From contig OZ005697.1 of NCBI GenBank assembly GCA_963930775.1, forward strand, positions 3,038,001 to 3,102,000: a DNA stretch of 64,000 nucleotides, read 5' to 3'. The DNA comes from Cliona cf. orientalis (Eukaryota > Porifera > Demospongiae > Clionaida > Clionaidae). The position numbers and the translations under genes are program-made. The notes beneath the pieces were generated by a model, which saw nothing but the letters and a program-made list of their open reading frames with translations, did no database searches and was not told where the DNA came from. Position 1 is the first letter of the stretch. Each line of letters opens with the position of its first letter. Of this stretch, positions 50,195-61,689 are shown piece by piece.

Positions 50195-50553
50195 AGGGGC
50201 GGCAGAAGGTTGAGAATAGTGGTGTGGCAAGCCTGCCATTACAAAGACAGTATAGCATCATAAACATGCTATTTAAACGAATGCTCATATTTTGAGAAAA
50301 GTGGGCGTGGCAGGGTAAGTTGCGAATCATTGGCCTCATGTTCATTGAAGCCAAACTGCGTCTGTCATCATGTGACCGTGGCAAATTATACTAGCTACTA
50401 GTGGAATGGAAAGATATGACCTGCTCATTGCTACAGCCAAGCTACAGCTATTTTAAGGTCAGGAAAGTATTCGTGGCTATTAAAAAGTGGTATGGCATTG
50501 CCTATCCATGGTGTGGCAAATGCCATACCAGCCATACCACTTCTGCCGCCCTT
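50195..50553. mobile_element. MITE with AGGGGCGGCAGAAG ends
   Basis: AGGGGCGGCAGAAG at the left and CTTCTGCCGCCCTT at the right are inverted. GTGGTGTGGCAAGCCTGCC-like subterminal sequence is inverted as well. It is non-coding. Confidence 0.7.
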
Positions 50554-50721
50554 GCTAGCTGATTATCTTCTGCATGTGCTGGGCGCGACAGATACGGCAT
50601 AAATGGCTTACCTAGACTATTAAATATAGTGAAGCGCACTTGCACTTGAGTTGAAAATATTGTTACACGAAAAATTTCTAGCACACAAAATTTGCGAACG
50701 AAATTAACACGAATTTTGGTA

Positions 50722-51065
50722 CAGGGGCGTAGTGACTGGTCAGGTATTTAGGTATCTACCTGACCACTTTCCACCAAGCGATTACTGATTTGAAATAGGC
50801 AGAGCCTGCTGGCCTTGCTGGCAAATTGAATTGCATCTGACATCAACTGTGCCTGGTTATTGAGATCCACACTATATAGTAGAGATCGCCATGCATCTAG
50901 GCTCCATTTTTAATACCTTCACTCAGGATGAATCAGAAACATTCTCAGAAGGTCTAAAAATCCAAAATTTTCCCAGGGAAGCGTGCCCTTGCACATGCAC
51001 ATATTGTTAATGCCACGCCCACTTGAAATTACCTGATCACTCAAAAGTTCGTGGCTACGGCCCTG
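50722..51065. mobile_element. MITE with CAGGGGCGTAG ends
   Basis: CAGGGGCGTAGTGAC at the left pairs with GTGGCTACGGCCCTG at the right. GGTCAGGTA / TACCTGACC is inverted internally. It lies 170 bases from the preceding MITE. Confidence 0.65.
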
Positions 51066-51183
51066 TGGTGTGTGGAAGTTGACTATCAAGTATGTGTGCG
51101 TATTTGTGGCCTGCTACACATTGTATAACCTGATGGAGCCCATATGCTGCTATAATAATATTACAAGTATAAAAAACAATGAA

Positions 51184-51547
51184 ATTGAAGGATAAAGTGG
51201 GGATGGCAGGGTCAAAAAGTACACAAACAAGATTTGTAGTGATAATCACATTCACTATACATCCCTATGCTTACTTTTTTCAATTATCATAATTATTATG
51301 CCTGTTGATGGTGACCCATTGGTGCTATATCCTTAAGTTTGTATTCTATGCACGTCATAGCTGAGGGGGTGGGGGGGGGGGGGGGGGGAGATTAATCAGC
51401 TTTGATCGTCGCAGTACTGCCTGCATGGTTAGTTAATTCCTGCACCTACTCAAAAAGCAAGCATAGGGATGTATAGTGAATGTGATTATCACTACAAATC
51501 TTGTTTGTGTACTTTTTGACCCTGCCATCCCTACTTCATCCTTCGTT
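51184..51547. mobile_element. Long-arm foldback element, family F, copy 2
   Basis: Arms of about 88 bases (GGATAAAGTGGGGATGGCAG ... CACATTCACTATACATCCC) are inverted at 51460-51547 and nearly identical within the element. They match the arms at 29690-30025. The spacer holds a poly-G run at 51371. The arms are more alike to each other than to the other copy. Confidence 0.8.
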
Positions 51548-51549
51548 TT

Positions 51550-52330
51550 TTATACTTGTTTCTGTTCCTTTTTTTATTCCTCTTAGGATAATTCATTAAT
51601 GCCATCTGATATGATTTTTCCATTAATTCATATAGCTACGTAGAGACTGAGTAGGGTAGGGTATTTCCTGACAGAGGCTGTTATTAATAACGGACACCTC
51701 GCACATAGCTAATTGCATTTATATGATCAATAGTATTATAATCTTTCACCGCTTGTCACGATGCAGGGTCCGGGGCCATCTGTATCTCATTTTTGGTGGG
51801 GTGCATTTACACAGAAGCTGCACAGCACCACTCTCAACAGTTGCCACTTTTGTTTCATTATAGTCGAAAAGCTGTTTTCCAATATTGGCTAAAATTTCTC
51901 AGACCACGCCAAGCCATCACTACTTGCTGCCATAGATTCTATGACTCTATGTTGCCGCATGACAGCGCATATTAGCGATCTAGTTCTGCTCGTTTTGTTG
52001 GTGATCAAAGTATAGTGCTACCTTGGCTTAGCTGTTCGACGGGCCAACTCAACTCTATCCCAGGCCCAGAGAAGTTACTACCAGGCAATAAACTTACTGG
52101 CTTCTAAGATTTGCTCCCTAAACAGAAGTTTTTCATGGCCTTAGCCTAGTATGATCCTGAGTGCCTTCTGTCAGCTCCGCTCGCGCGCACACGCGATGGT
52201 CGGTGCGCAGGCCCATGCAGAGTGCGAGTATATAGCTAGAACGATCGATGCGGTCGCACGCGGCGCCATGCCAGTGTCACATGACTTCACCATGGTTACC
52301 AACATAATATGAGCATGCGCATTATATGAT
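51550..52330. other. Gene-poor stretch ending in a CpG-rich patch
   Basis: 52170-52330 is CpG-rich (CTCGCGCGCACACGCG, GGTCGCACGCGGCGCC) and ends with GAGCATGCGCATTA, an NRF1-like site, just before the small frame at 52334. It could be a promoter for that frame or for an unseen gene on the other strand. Confidence 0.35.
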
Positions 52331-52333
52331 AAA

Positions 52334-52522
52334 ATGGCGATTCAGACACACCCACTCACAAAGTGGGCTGAACACACACAATCAAATCGCTATCCTGATA
52401 ACACAAAACGAGCATGCCACAGACGTGCGCGCTCCAAAGCGGAAAAGATTTATGCTCGAATCAAGGTGAACGATCCAGGGAGTCTTGAGTTAGCCCTGGA
52501 AAAACAAAGATTGAGATTTTAG
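52334..52522 (+). CDS. Small basic 62-residue frame behind a CpG-rich patch
   Basis: ATG sits in a good context (AAAATGG) about 15 bases after GCATGCGCA. The product is basic and helical (RRARSKAEKIYARIKV, ELALEKQRLRF) and ends at TAG. No family is recognised and no polyadenylation signal is close. It may be a first exon or a transposon-derived frame. Confidence 0.35.
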   Translation: MAIQTHPLTKWAEHTQSNRYPDNTKRACHRRARSKAEKIYARIKVNDPGSLELALEKQRLRF

Positions 52523-52924
52523 CACTTTTTGTGATTTCTTTACACAGCTTGTTCTGGTATACCTGATTGTTTCCATGGATGTTTTGGGGCTTTCTAGATA
52601 GATATTGTGACGTAGATTATGAATATGAAAGTTAAAGTTTAAGTTGCTCTGAGTTATTAATGTTTTTGTAATGTATTACATATATGGCATATCCGGGCCA
52701 TCCCTACTTATAGAGTCTACCGACTCTATGATTATAATATAAGGCAATATCATTCTATTTTCCAAGATGTACCGGCATCTACGTAGTTTTTTGCTGCTTT
52801 TGGATGTCTCTTAGTTGAAAACTACTACAACTAGAACTCACTAGAGCACAAAACCCTCTGCGCGTTGCATGGCATTAGCTGGTACAAGCAGGCAACGACA
52901 ATACAATATTATAATAGCTAGCTT

Positions 52925-53370
52925 CAATGTGGAACCTGCCTCTACAGTCACCTCCTTAATACAGCCACATCCTGTAGGTCCCAAACAGCCACAATTCATT
53001 TACTATGGAAGGCAACCCGGATAAGATGGCCACCTGCCTATTGCGTATACCAGCCAGTTAGCCAGGTCCCATGGCGTTTACACCAGTACAAGTTAGCCTG
53101 CCTATAGTGGCCACTGTAGGACAGCCCCCAATTGGCTGCCAGGTACAACTTGTGGGTCTATTAGACCACCTACTAATCACGCTTGCAGGCATTCCCAGCA
53201 CTTTACAGCACCCTACACTGCTCTATTGCAGCCCGCAGTTACGTTTGCAACTACTTAGGCCTCACTTCTCCTCCAAGCCACACCCTCCATGCTTTGCATA
53301 TAGCAGCCACCTCTCTAATGCAGCCACAGATATTTGGCCCAATGGTGACCGCTTTAGACAGGTTCCACTG
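52925..53370. mobile_element. GTGGAACCTG-ended MITE
   Basis: GTGGAACCTGCCTC...AGTCACC at the left pairs with GGTGACCGCTTTAGACAGG TTCCACTG at the right, with TA following on the right side. AATACAGCCAC / TGCAGCCAC words recur inside. Open frames over it are chance. Confidence 0.6.
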
Positions 53371-53743
53371 TACCAACTTTCAATGTTGCACGTAGAAAAG
53401 CAGTGAAGGATAAAGGACATGCATGAGGGCTTGGGGCGAGGCTAATGTTTAATATAGCACAGTTACTGTAGCTATTATTGTTCAAGATTCAACGCTCACA
53501 GCAATAACAACTCTGTGCGCAAAGGTTACGGTAGTCGTTCTGTGTATCTGTCTGTTACTACGCTAGCTGCTACATACCTTGTTTGCAGTCAATTTGTGGT
53601 GCTATAAGGCTCCTTATGGCGTTACAAATGTATAATTTGTGTGGATTTCACCAAAAACCCATTTTTTCACCAGCCTAGTTTTGGCATCATTAATTTTGCT
53701 GATTCTAAGCTCTTAATTTTTCTAGGCTATGATTTAATATATA

Positions 53744-54329
53744 CCGTATACTTTCTAATATAGGCGCCCCCAAAAATTAATTACAGATCGCGCAGGCGCC
53801 TCCAATTAGAACCAAAAAATTCACGAGCAGGTCAAAGGGCGCCTTAATTAGGGAGGCGCCTAAGAGCTGCAATTAGAACGGTTCTGGAAGTTTTGCCAGA
53901 GCACAAGCGCGATCACTAATCGGTCCTATTTAGTGGCAGTCAATATGATAGTGGCGAGAACAACAAAAATATGGTTGTAGTTTCAGTTCTTTTTCTGATC
54001 GCTGAATCATTCTCGAGTTGTCAGTACCGTAGCCATCAGAACGATTTTCTCTAACTCCAGAAAGACTTATCAAAGTAGTCGGTAAGTGCCCATATTAATG
54101 TATGAGACAGCTTAGTTTGACATCTAAACTGCTAGCTTGGATAGATCAATTGCTGGTATCGCGGTATTGCCATATATGCATATGGCACATGGCAATACGT
54201 TCCAATTAAATAGGCGCCGCCTAAAAGTAATTGATCTCCAGAAAGGCGCCTTAAATTAGAACCGAAAAAATTGCGCAGGTCTCAAAGGGCGCCTAAATTA
54301 GGGTGGCGCCTATATTAGAACATATATGG
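53744..54329. mobile_element. CCGTATA-ended TIR element with GGCGCC words, TA duplication
   Basis: CCGTATACTTTCTAATATAG and GGCGCCTATATTAGAACAT at the two ends are inverted, with TA on both sides. Each arm also carries AAAGGGCGCC and TTAGAACC in inverted arrangement. It is 586 bp and non-coding. Confidence 0.75.
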
Positions 54330-54904
54330 TAAACAGAACGTTGTATGTTGCGCATTATATACGGCATATGTATATACGCATTACTAACCCTCGGCATGTG
54401 TGCAGTAGGCACGGTTACAACAATCATTGACGCCACCTTCCTTGCTAGCTCCATGCGAGCTTTCAACAGATAAAGTAGATGACAATGGCTTCTTTTCAAC
54501 TTGAAGGGTCAGATGATCAACCATAAGGACACACAAAGAACTATGGATTGTAATGGGCAGTGATGGCTTCAGAACTAGTTGAAGGGGGTTGTTATTATTC
54601 TTGTGTGCATGTAAAGTGCATGTGAAATGTTAGAAGCCACACCCACTTTGAGGTAAAACCACACCCATTTTGATTGTAGCAGCCCTACCGGTCCAATTGA
54701 TTTGTTTTGACAATAATTTTTCTTCTAAAGTGAGCCATAGCAGCAGTTTTCTTAGTTCTGTAGCCAGAGAGGGGGTTCCATTTAGCCTATCGTCAGCCTA
54801 GTATGTCTCGTGTGCCAGCTCCTCCTACCTAAGGAGAGAGAGAGGGTTGAAAAATTGAAAATGTGTGGCCCTACTTCGATCACAGAATTAGAGCAGGCCA
54901 TATA

Positions 54905-55111
54905 CCGTAGGTTGGGTTTTAATTGCGAGTATCTATTAATTGCGAATTGCGAGTTTTTCTACGTTTCGCAATTAATAGATTCGCAAACATAAACGTGCAC
55001 GTATACTACAGTACGGTACGGGATCGTCCATCGCAATTTTTGGATTCGCAATTTGGTCTGACTTGACTAGAACGCAATTATTAAACTACGCAATTAAAAC
55101 CCGTCCTACAG
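54905..55111. mobile_element. CCGTAGG-ended MITE, TA duplication
   Basis: CCGTAGGTTGGGTTTTAATT and AATTAAAACCCGTCCTACAG are inverted copies flanked by TA. An inner ATTGCGA / TCGCAAT pair forms further stems. Confidence 0.75.
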
Positions 55112-55325
55112 TATGCAGTGTTGCATTCATGAGTATCGAATATCATGGTGCGGAAGGGAGATATTCTCTTGGAGGACTATGTTGAATAATTATTATATCC
55201 CCAGTAGCAATTTACTTTCTGTGGTTATAAGGTCATTATTAAATTTTGATGAAACCTATAAGGTAATAACTCGAAGATTCAGGGCCTCCATGGAGCTTTC
55301 TGAGGCTTGAAAATCAGTAAGTATG

Positions 55326-55386
55326 TAGCCTCGTCCCCAGGCCACTCCCCTCTCCCCGAATTGGGTGGGGCCTGGGGATGAGGCTA
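55326..55386. mobile_element. hAT-type palindromic MITE, copy 3
   Basis: TAGCCTCGTCCCCAGGCC and GGCCTGGGGATGAGGCTA are inverted, and AGTAAGTATG flanks both sides (within 55316-55325 and 55386-55395). It is a 61-base member of the same family as 125-159 and 13022-13177. Confidence 0.8.
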
Positions 55387-55395
55387 GTAAGTATG

Positions 55396-56218
55396 TAGAG
55401 TGTCTGACGCATATATCTAGCGAATAGATTAAAAGCTGAGTGCTAATGTCTCTGACAAGTACCGCTGGCTGAACTTCATGCATTCTCTTGGCTGACGTAA
55501 TCTTGTGGATCGATATTATAAAGCTAGCCTTGTGCTATATTCATGCGGTGTGCCACACCACGAGCGATCTGAAGCTCGGAAGCTGTACTAATGGCACCTT
55601 GTTTTCAACATATAAAACAGGTATGTAGCAGCTAGCACAGTAACAGACACACACACTCATTCACTCACACATAGACAACTACCGTAACCCTCGCGCATGC
55701 GCCGAGGGTTAATCACAGAGATGGAGTCTGAGACCAACTGACAAGTTTTGATGCTTTGATCACAGGAGATGAACTCGACAGTGCAGCAACATGTAGACTA
55801 GTTACTACTGCAATAAATCTCACAGCGCCAAGGGTTTAGCACCAATGGTGTTCATTGAGGCCAGTATCCAGGTGACTTGTAGACTGTGCACACACTATAT
55901 TGACGACCTTGTACCATATATGCACAATTAGCTATAACTATGTCACTGGGGATGTGATCAGGTTTTTCACTATACTGTACTTATATTGAAAATGCGCTCT
56001 TTTCTGGTAGAAGTCGTCAATTGCTCCATATATAAACGTTATGAGAATTCGTAAAATACTAATTTCTTACGTTAGATTGGATCATATATTGTATTTGATT
56101 AACTACGGCAGTATTAAAAAAGGAAACTTCTACGTGTACATATATAATAATAATATTATTATTGTGATATAAAATTAATGTTGGCTACTCTCTGGTGGAT
56201 AATGTTATGTATGCAATA
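55396..56218. other. Gene-poor stretch
   Basis: It holds a near-palindrome at 55685-55711 (TAACCCTCGCGCATGCG...GAGGGTTA) around an NRF1-like core. No gene was recognised. Confidence 0.35.
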
Positions 56219-56622
56219 CCGTATAGTGGGTAATTTTCGTGGGGGGCTAATATTCGTTATTTTTGTGACTGCTCTAACAGCCACAAAACTTATACCCCAC
56301 GAAAATTTTTCACAGTAGGTAAAGGTTGTCTGGTAAAGTTGCCGCAAGTGTGTACGTGATCGTGGTCAAAACGCATGGTATCTGCCTCCAATCTGTTGAG
56401 CTTCTACGATCATCAAACACAGTATGAAACTGGAAAATCTCTGTTTCTGTCACTTCAGTGACAGTCTTCGGTAGGTTTGCTTGATGATGGCGAACTGGGC
56501 ATATGGTAAGTGTAATCGTCAAGAGCCACAAAATTTAGATCCACGAAAATTAAATCTGGAGGCTAATTAAATCTTACACTTTTCACGAAAATTTATACCC
56601 TCGAAAATTTCCCGCTATATGG
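56219..56622. mobile_element. CCGTATAG-ended TIR element, TA duplication
   Basis: CCGTATAGTGGGTAATTTTCG and CGAAAATTTCCCGCTATATGG are inverted, each flanked by TA. Inside, CGTGGGG...TTTTTGTG and CACAAAACTTATACCCCACG form a second inverted pair. Confidence 0.75.
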
Positions 56623-56624
56623 TA

Positions 56625-57580
56625 GCGATAATTGATTTCACTGTTGCCCACGTCAGCGCTCATAATTGAAGATAAATGTATACCCACAATAATTAAGTTA
56701 TTATGTTTATTGGACAAGGTTTTACTTCGGAGGGGGAAGGGTTGTAGGGCTCATTTGCACATAATTATATTACATATAATATGCCAATTATCGACATCGC
56801 AAACTTTTTATTATGCGGGGGTCATTAAGGCTCACCCCAATATAACAAAATGGGCAAAATAATTCTTTCCCAGTGGCATCTCTGTAGCAATATCATATGA
56901 AATGTAATCTTTGTTGAGCTATTTTCTACATATACATTCCACCCAATCAGAGTAAGTTCGGAAGCATACATAGCACTGGTTGGTGTCAATCTCCTCACTT
57001 GTAGCTAGTTGGTTGCACCTGAACCTCTTGATATTGAAGGATGATTCTCAGATATTCGTGACATTATTTTTTGTCTTCTTATTTCCTTGATAGCTACAGC
57101 AGCTGAAATTATATCCACCCTCTTCCTCTCTTTTTGGCAGTTCCACATAATTTAGTGGTGTAGCAGATCGGGGGAGATGAGTGATTTTTTTGTCTATGAT
57201 ACATTATAATGTAATGCAAAGGATACATAAAATTTAATAGTGTGAAATTCTAGTATAATGTATGTACCTAGAAGCCTGGAGATATAAAATAACAATAATA
57301 ATAGCGATAATCAATGACATAATTATCTATGGTTAATGATGTTGATGTGTTACTAATTGTCGTTTGAATGAGGCAATGGATGTGGCTGAAGTGATATCAG
57401 TAGGTAGTAGCATTCCATTATGAGATGGTAATTTTAAAAGTGGAAAAAATTGAGCTTTGAAGTACATTTGTATGTCCAGAAGGCAGCACATATGTGTTTG
57501 CTTCATTGGAATACGTGTAGTAGGTTGTTGTGTAGGGTGATAGAGGAGAATTTGGTAAGATGCACTCTCCATTGATGACC
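56625..57580. other. Gene-poor stretch
   Basis: AT-rich, with several short frames of ordinary length. No feature is supported. Confidence 0.35.
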
Positions 57581-57960
57581 TTATGATGCAATAGATTTAA
57601 GAATACAAGACAGTGTGGTAGAGCTATAGGAGAGGAGAGCGATCTGGCAGAGCCAGGGGTGCATGCATGCATGGTGGTGTGACAGAGCCCAGAGAGGTGA
57701 ATGATGCAATAGAACCAGGAGTATGGGACAGTTTGATAAAGATCCGGCAGAGCCAGACGTGTGTGGTGCAGTAGAACCAGGACTATGGGACAGTTTGGTA
57801 AAGATCAGGCAGAGCTAGGGGTGTGTGGTGGTGTGGCAGAGCCAGGAGTGGTCAGTGATGCAGTAGACTAGAGCTATAGGAATACAAGACAGTCTGGTAG
57901 AGCTAGGAGTGTGGGGTGCGTTATATTGAGATCCAGTAGAGCCAGAGGTGTGTGGGTGGG
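57580..57960. repeat. Degenerate minisatellite, about 70-bp unit
   Basis: About five imperfect units of the pattern GGCAGAGCCAGGxGTGTG, GATGCAATAGAACCAGGAGT, ATGGGACAGTTTGGTAAAGAT. Units differ by small indels. Not coding. Confidence 0.7.
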
Positions 57961-58076
57961 GAAAGCCAGCTGCAGGAAAGGAGACTGAATAAGAGAGCTG
58001 ATACTTCGATCGTGATCACCTTTCCAAACATGAACTTGGCAAGCATTATATTTTAGGCTACGATTCATGCTCTATC

Positions 58077-58656
58077 ACTTGGTTTCTTAGAGCAGACCAG
58101 CAGCACACTTAACAGGCTGATAAGATAATTTACTATGACCAGCAAGATGAGCATCAGTGACTGACTATCAACAGCAAACATAAGAAAATGTTCAATCAAC
58201 CAGCCATGAAAAACTCAGAATTAACCCATCCCTTGGCACTCATGCCATTGTACTGTGCCATCAATCTCTCTATTAGTCCACTCCTTTTTTGATCCTTTGC
58301 AACCTGGAAACTCCATGACATCATGCATACTCTTCCAGGACATCCTTGAACTGATCAAAGTATGCTTCCATCGTCTCAAGGCTCAACCGTCCATCCAGAC
58401 ATTCACTGTAGCATCACCCTTTCTCTGTGGCAGGTGTGATATTGTCTCTCCGTGCATGAGTCATGTGTACCGTCCATTAGTTATCCTTGTGTGTTTTAAT
58501 CTCTCCCTCCATACACAACTTTTGTTATATCAACTAAAACGCTGGCCAGTTCTGTATCCTCAGCATTAATTTTGTCATAGGTCCTGGGCTTGTATCATGT
58601 TTCATGTTTCCAGCAACTTGGTTCCTTAGAGCAGACCAGCAGCACACTTAACAGGC
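58077..58656. repeat. Pair of 41-base direct repeats 539 bases apart
   Basis: ACTTGGTTTCTTAGAGCAGA followed by CCAGCAGCACACTTAACAGGC at 58077-58117 recurs at 58616-58656 with one mismatch. The segment between has a 104-codon open frame without recognised similarity. It could be a remnant with short terminal direct repeats or a local duplication. Confidence 0.65.
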
Positions 58657-58659
58657 ATA

Positions 58660-59188
58660 CCACGTTCAACTTCCTCTAATACACCGATCATAGAATCATT
58701 CGACCACTTCTGGGAGGGTAAAGAACACTGTCAGTGGGCGCTTATTTCCACGTGATCTACCACATTTTCAGGGAACCATGCATAATGAGCCTATTGATCA
58801 TGAACATTCTATACATTAGAATGCTGGGCTTACATTATAGTAGGTTTTAAAAAATGCCTCAAATTACCTTGTTTAAAGCTGTAGAAAGGCTGGCTTGACC
58901 TTCGAGGGTACATGGGTAGACACATGCTTGAGCAATATAAACAAGGCTGCATAAATTTCCGTGCATAGCTACCCATTTATCTCTCCATTCATGTCAGGGT
59001 CAATAATTTGGCCTTTATACTATACCATCTGTTATTTAACCAAGCTTTGGACATTAATTGTTTATAATAACGCAATATTAATTGTACCTCCTTTTTTTGA
59101 TATCTTGTGTTTATAGTTATATTCTCATACAAGCAAACTTATAACTAAGTCTTTGTGGGCTTTCATCCCCGATTCATATCATCAAGTA
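58660..59188. other. Upstream region of the TRIM-NHL gene
   Basis: AT-rich, no other exon recognised. In-frame codons continue upstream of the ATG to 59153, but no earlier ATG is in frame, so the start at 59189 is preferred. Confidence 0.4.
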
Positions 59189-61267
59189 ATGGCTGCAAAT
59201 GCGGATATCCTCGAGAAGATCAACGATAAACTGACATGCGTAATTTGTCAAGATGCTTACAAAGAGCCTCCGAAACTTTTGCAATGCCATCATGTGTTTT
59301 GTAAAGAATGCCTTGAGCAACTCATCAGTAAAGAATGTGATCAAGCAACTATTAATTGCCCCACGTGTCGAGCAGTGACAGTAGTCCCCCCAAGAGGTGT
59401 GTCCAGTCTCCAGTCCGATTTTCATATGGAGCACCTGTTTGAAATTCGTTCAATGCTAGACAATTCTGGAACTAAATGTGGAAAGTGTGATAACGAAAAA
59501 GCTGTTTTGTTTTGCCGCGATTGTAAGGAGTTTGTATGCCAGTCTTGTGCAGATTTGCATCAGCGTTGGAGGGAATTCAAATTGCATGATATAATACCTC
59601 TGGAACAATTGCAAGATGGACCAGCTAAGGCTGATCTTGTTGCCCTATTGGCCTCAAAGCAGAAGAGTGAGATTGCTCAACACATCCTTCCGCTCCAGGA
59701 ACAGCTTATGACTATCGGAAAGGCTCTCGAGAGCTTAAGCGATGAAAAAAAGGCTGTTTGTGAGCAGCAAGACACTGCAAAGGCAGAAGTTTCCAAGCAA
59801 TTTGATGAAATTTGTCGTCATTTGAATCAAAGAAAAGTGCAAGTCTGTGTTGAGATTGATGGTAGTATTCGAGACAAACTTCTAAAATTGGCTGTGCAGA
59901 AAAAAAAGTTACAGCAAGTGTACACATCCGTTGCCAGTTGCCTCAAATTTGCCATAGGTAGTTTGCATATTACTGATGAACTTGGTGGATCAGTTATGGA
60001 ACGGATAGAGAAAGTTAGGGCTCAGTGCGATGCAGCTACCCTGCAGCCCATAAAGGTAGCTGACATGAAAGTAATTTTTTCAGATAAGTCCACATTTCTT
60101 AAGGTGTGCTCGACCTTTGGTGTTCTACCAGATGATCGTTTGAGTGCTGAGAAAACAATTGTAAGCGGAGATGGTCTGGAATATTTGGATGTTGAGGAGT
60201 CTAAGGCCATTCTTGTACATGCAAGAGATATAAACAATGAAGAGTATAAAAAGCCATATGAGCTGGTAGCTAGATTGACTCACACTCCTACAAATGCTAA
60301 CGTTGAATGCATTGTTGATCAGCAGTCACCAAGTCAGTGCAACGTTTTGTATAAACCCATCCACTGGGGAAAGCATGAATTACACTTATCCATCAACAGA
60401 AAGGAAATTAAAGGAAGCCCATTCACTGTAAGGGTTCTTCCAACTGTGAAATGCCTTGCTAATCCATCAAAGATAATTGCTGGCCTAAAGGAACCACGGG
60501 GTGTAACTACTAATAGCAAAGGTCATATTCTTGTCACAGAAGGTGGAGCACATTGTGTTTCAGTATTCAACAGAGAAGGAGAGAAGCTTTTTTCATTTGG
60601 TACAAAGGGAAAGAGCAATCAGCAATTCCATTGCCCTTTCGGTATTGCTGTTGATCAAGATGATAATATCTATGTTGTTGATAGTTCAAACCATCGCATT
60701 CAAAAATTCACCGCTAAAGGAAATTTCATTGGCATAGTTGGTTGTAGTGGTAAACGTGCTCTATGTTTTGAAGATCCCCGTGATATCAGCCATAACAAAA
60801 AGGACAATAGACTTTATATCTGTGATAACAATAATCGTAGAATACAAGTATTAGAAACCAACTTAACATTTTGTAGAGCCTTTGGTGAGCAGGGAAGTGG
60901 AAACGGACAGCTCAATTACCCTCATGGTATTAGCTTCAATGATGACAGCACTGTAGTTGTAGCAGAATACTACACTAATAAACGAGTACAATTGTTCACT
61001 CCAGAAGGAACTCACATTAGTATACTGCAAGGGAAGACCTTGAATGACCCCCGTGGAGTTGCTATTGATAGTGCTGGCAGTATATATGTGAGCGAAAGTG
61101 ATGGCAAGTGTATCAGCATCTTTGATAAGCACAGAAAGTTTGTTATGTCCTTCGGTACGGGTGGTGCTGAACCAGGACAGTTCAATAAACCTAACTTGAT
61201 TCATATCGATTGCTATGACAAATTGTATGTTGCTGATACAGAGAATGGACGACTCCAGATCTTCTGA
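59189..61267 (+). CDS. TRIM-NHL E3 ubiquitin ligase-like protein, intronless
   Basis: A single 692-residue frame. Order from the N-terminus: C3HC4 RING (CVICQDAYKEPPKLLQCHHV, then FCKECL and CPTC) at about residues 12-57; B-box 2 (CGKCDNEKAVLFCRDCKEFV) at about 93-135; a long coiled coil at about 145-285; a filamin-type Ig repeat ending IKGSPFTVRVLP near 430; then about six NHL repeats forming a beta-propeller (DQDDNIYVVDSSNHRIQKF, NRLYICDNNNRRIQV, YDKLYVADTENGRLQIF). This is the TRIM2/TRIM3/TRIM71 architecture. Such proteins ubiquitinate partners through RING and bind RNA or protein through NHL. Absence of introns suggests a retrocopy or an expanded sponge-type family. The start is the first in-frame ATG. 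Confidence 0.92.
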   Translation: MAANADILEKINDKLTCVICQDAYKEPPKLLQCHHVFCKECLEQLISKECDQATINCPTCRAVTVVPPRGVSSLQSDFHMEHLFEIRSMLDNSGTKCGKCDNEKAVLFCRDCKEFVCQSCADLHQRWREFKLHDIIPLEQLQDGPAKADLVALLASKQKSEIAQHILPLQEQLMTIGKALESLSDEKKAVCEQQDTAKAEVSKQFDEICRHLNQRKVQVCVEIDGSIRDKLLKLAVQKKKLQQVYTSVASCLKFAIGSLHITDELGGSVMERIEKVRAQCDAATLQPIKVADMKVIFSDKSTFLKVCSTFGVLPDDRLSAEKTIVSGDGLEYLDVEESKAILVHARDINNEEYKKPYELVARLTHTPTNANVECIVDQQSPSQCNVLYKPIHWGKHELHLSINRKEIKGSPFTVRVLPTVKCLANPSKIIAGLKEPRGVTTNSKGHILVTEGGAHCVSVFNREGEKLFSFGTKGKSNQQFHCPFGIAVDQDDNIYVVDSSNHRIQKFTAKGNFIGIVGCSGKRALCFEDPRDISHNKKDNRLYICDNNNRRIQVLETNLTFCRAFGEQGSGNGQLNYPHGISFNDDSTVVVAEYYTNKRVQLFTPEGTHISILQGKTLNDPRGVAIDSAGSIYVSESDGKCISIFDKHRKFVMSFGTGGAEPGQFNKPNLIHIDCYDKLYVADTENGRLQIF

Positions 61268-61351
61268 CACCTACTTGATACCCGGTAATGTGTAATCACC
61301 AAGAGCTTTAAGAATTTCGGATAACAATAATAATATTATTTTATTAGTATG

Positions 61352-61357
61352 AATAAA
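61352..61357 (+). terminator. Polyadenylation signal for the TRIM-NHL gene
   Basis: AATAAA about 85 bases after the stop codon. Confidence 0.6.
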
Positions 61358-61506
61358 AAATAATTATGTCCCTGTCTATAATATTATTGTATTATGCATA
61401 TGAGATGATATTAAATAATATTATTGGTTTGTACTAAGAAACTTGCCAAGTTTGTGTAATTCTGAAATTGCATCATCCATAGCAATTTTTGCTTGAAATA
61501 GGCACT

Positions 61507-61566
61507 TAAACATGAATCACAATTTTGGCCTGCATGCATGCAGGCCAAAATTGTGATTCATGTTTA
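61507..61566. repeat. 60-base perfect palindrome
   Basis: The bases 61507-61536 are the exact reverse complement of 61537-61566, with no spacer (centre CTGCATG/CATGCAG). It could extrude as a cruciform. It sits at the left side of a second copy of the MITE seen at 36042-36189. Confidence 0.95.
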
Positions 61567-61682
61567 TGGGCACTTACCTGGGAAGTTCCATAAGTTTGTA
61601 TAGAAGCTGCCATACTGACCCCTTGAAATGCAGTGCATGGGCACTTATACCTGGGTGTGGACGCTTGCCCAGGATACTGTGG
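61567..61682. mobile_element. CTGTGG-ended MITE, copy 2 (partner 36042-36189)
   Basis: TTGTATAGAAGCTGCCATAC and TGACCCCTTGAAATGCAG match the interior of the 36042-36189 element. The right end CCAGGATACTGTGG is followed by TA. The left end is replaced by the 60-base palindrome. Confidence 0.6.
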
Positions 61683-61689
61683 TAAGTGT

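Noticed and set aside
58255..58569. 104-residue plus-strand frame
   Set aside because: No family resemblance, no flanking splice or regulatory support, and it lies between direct repeats.
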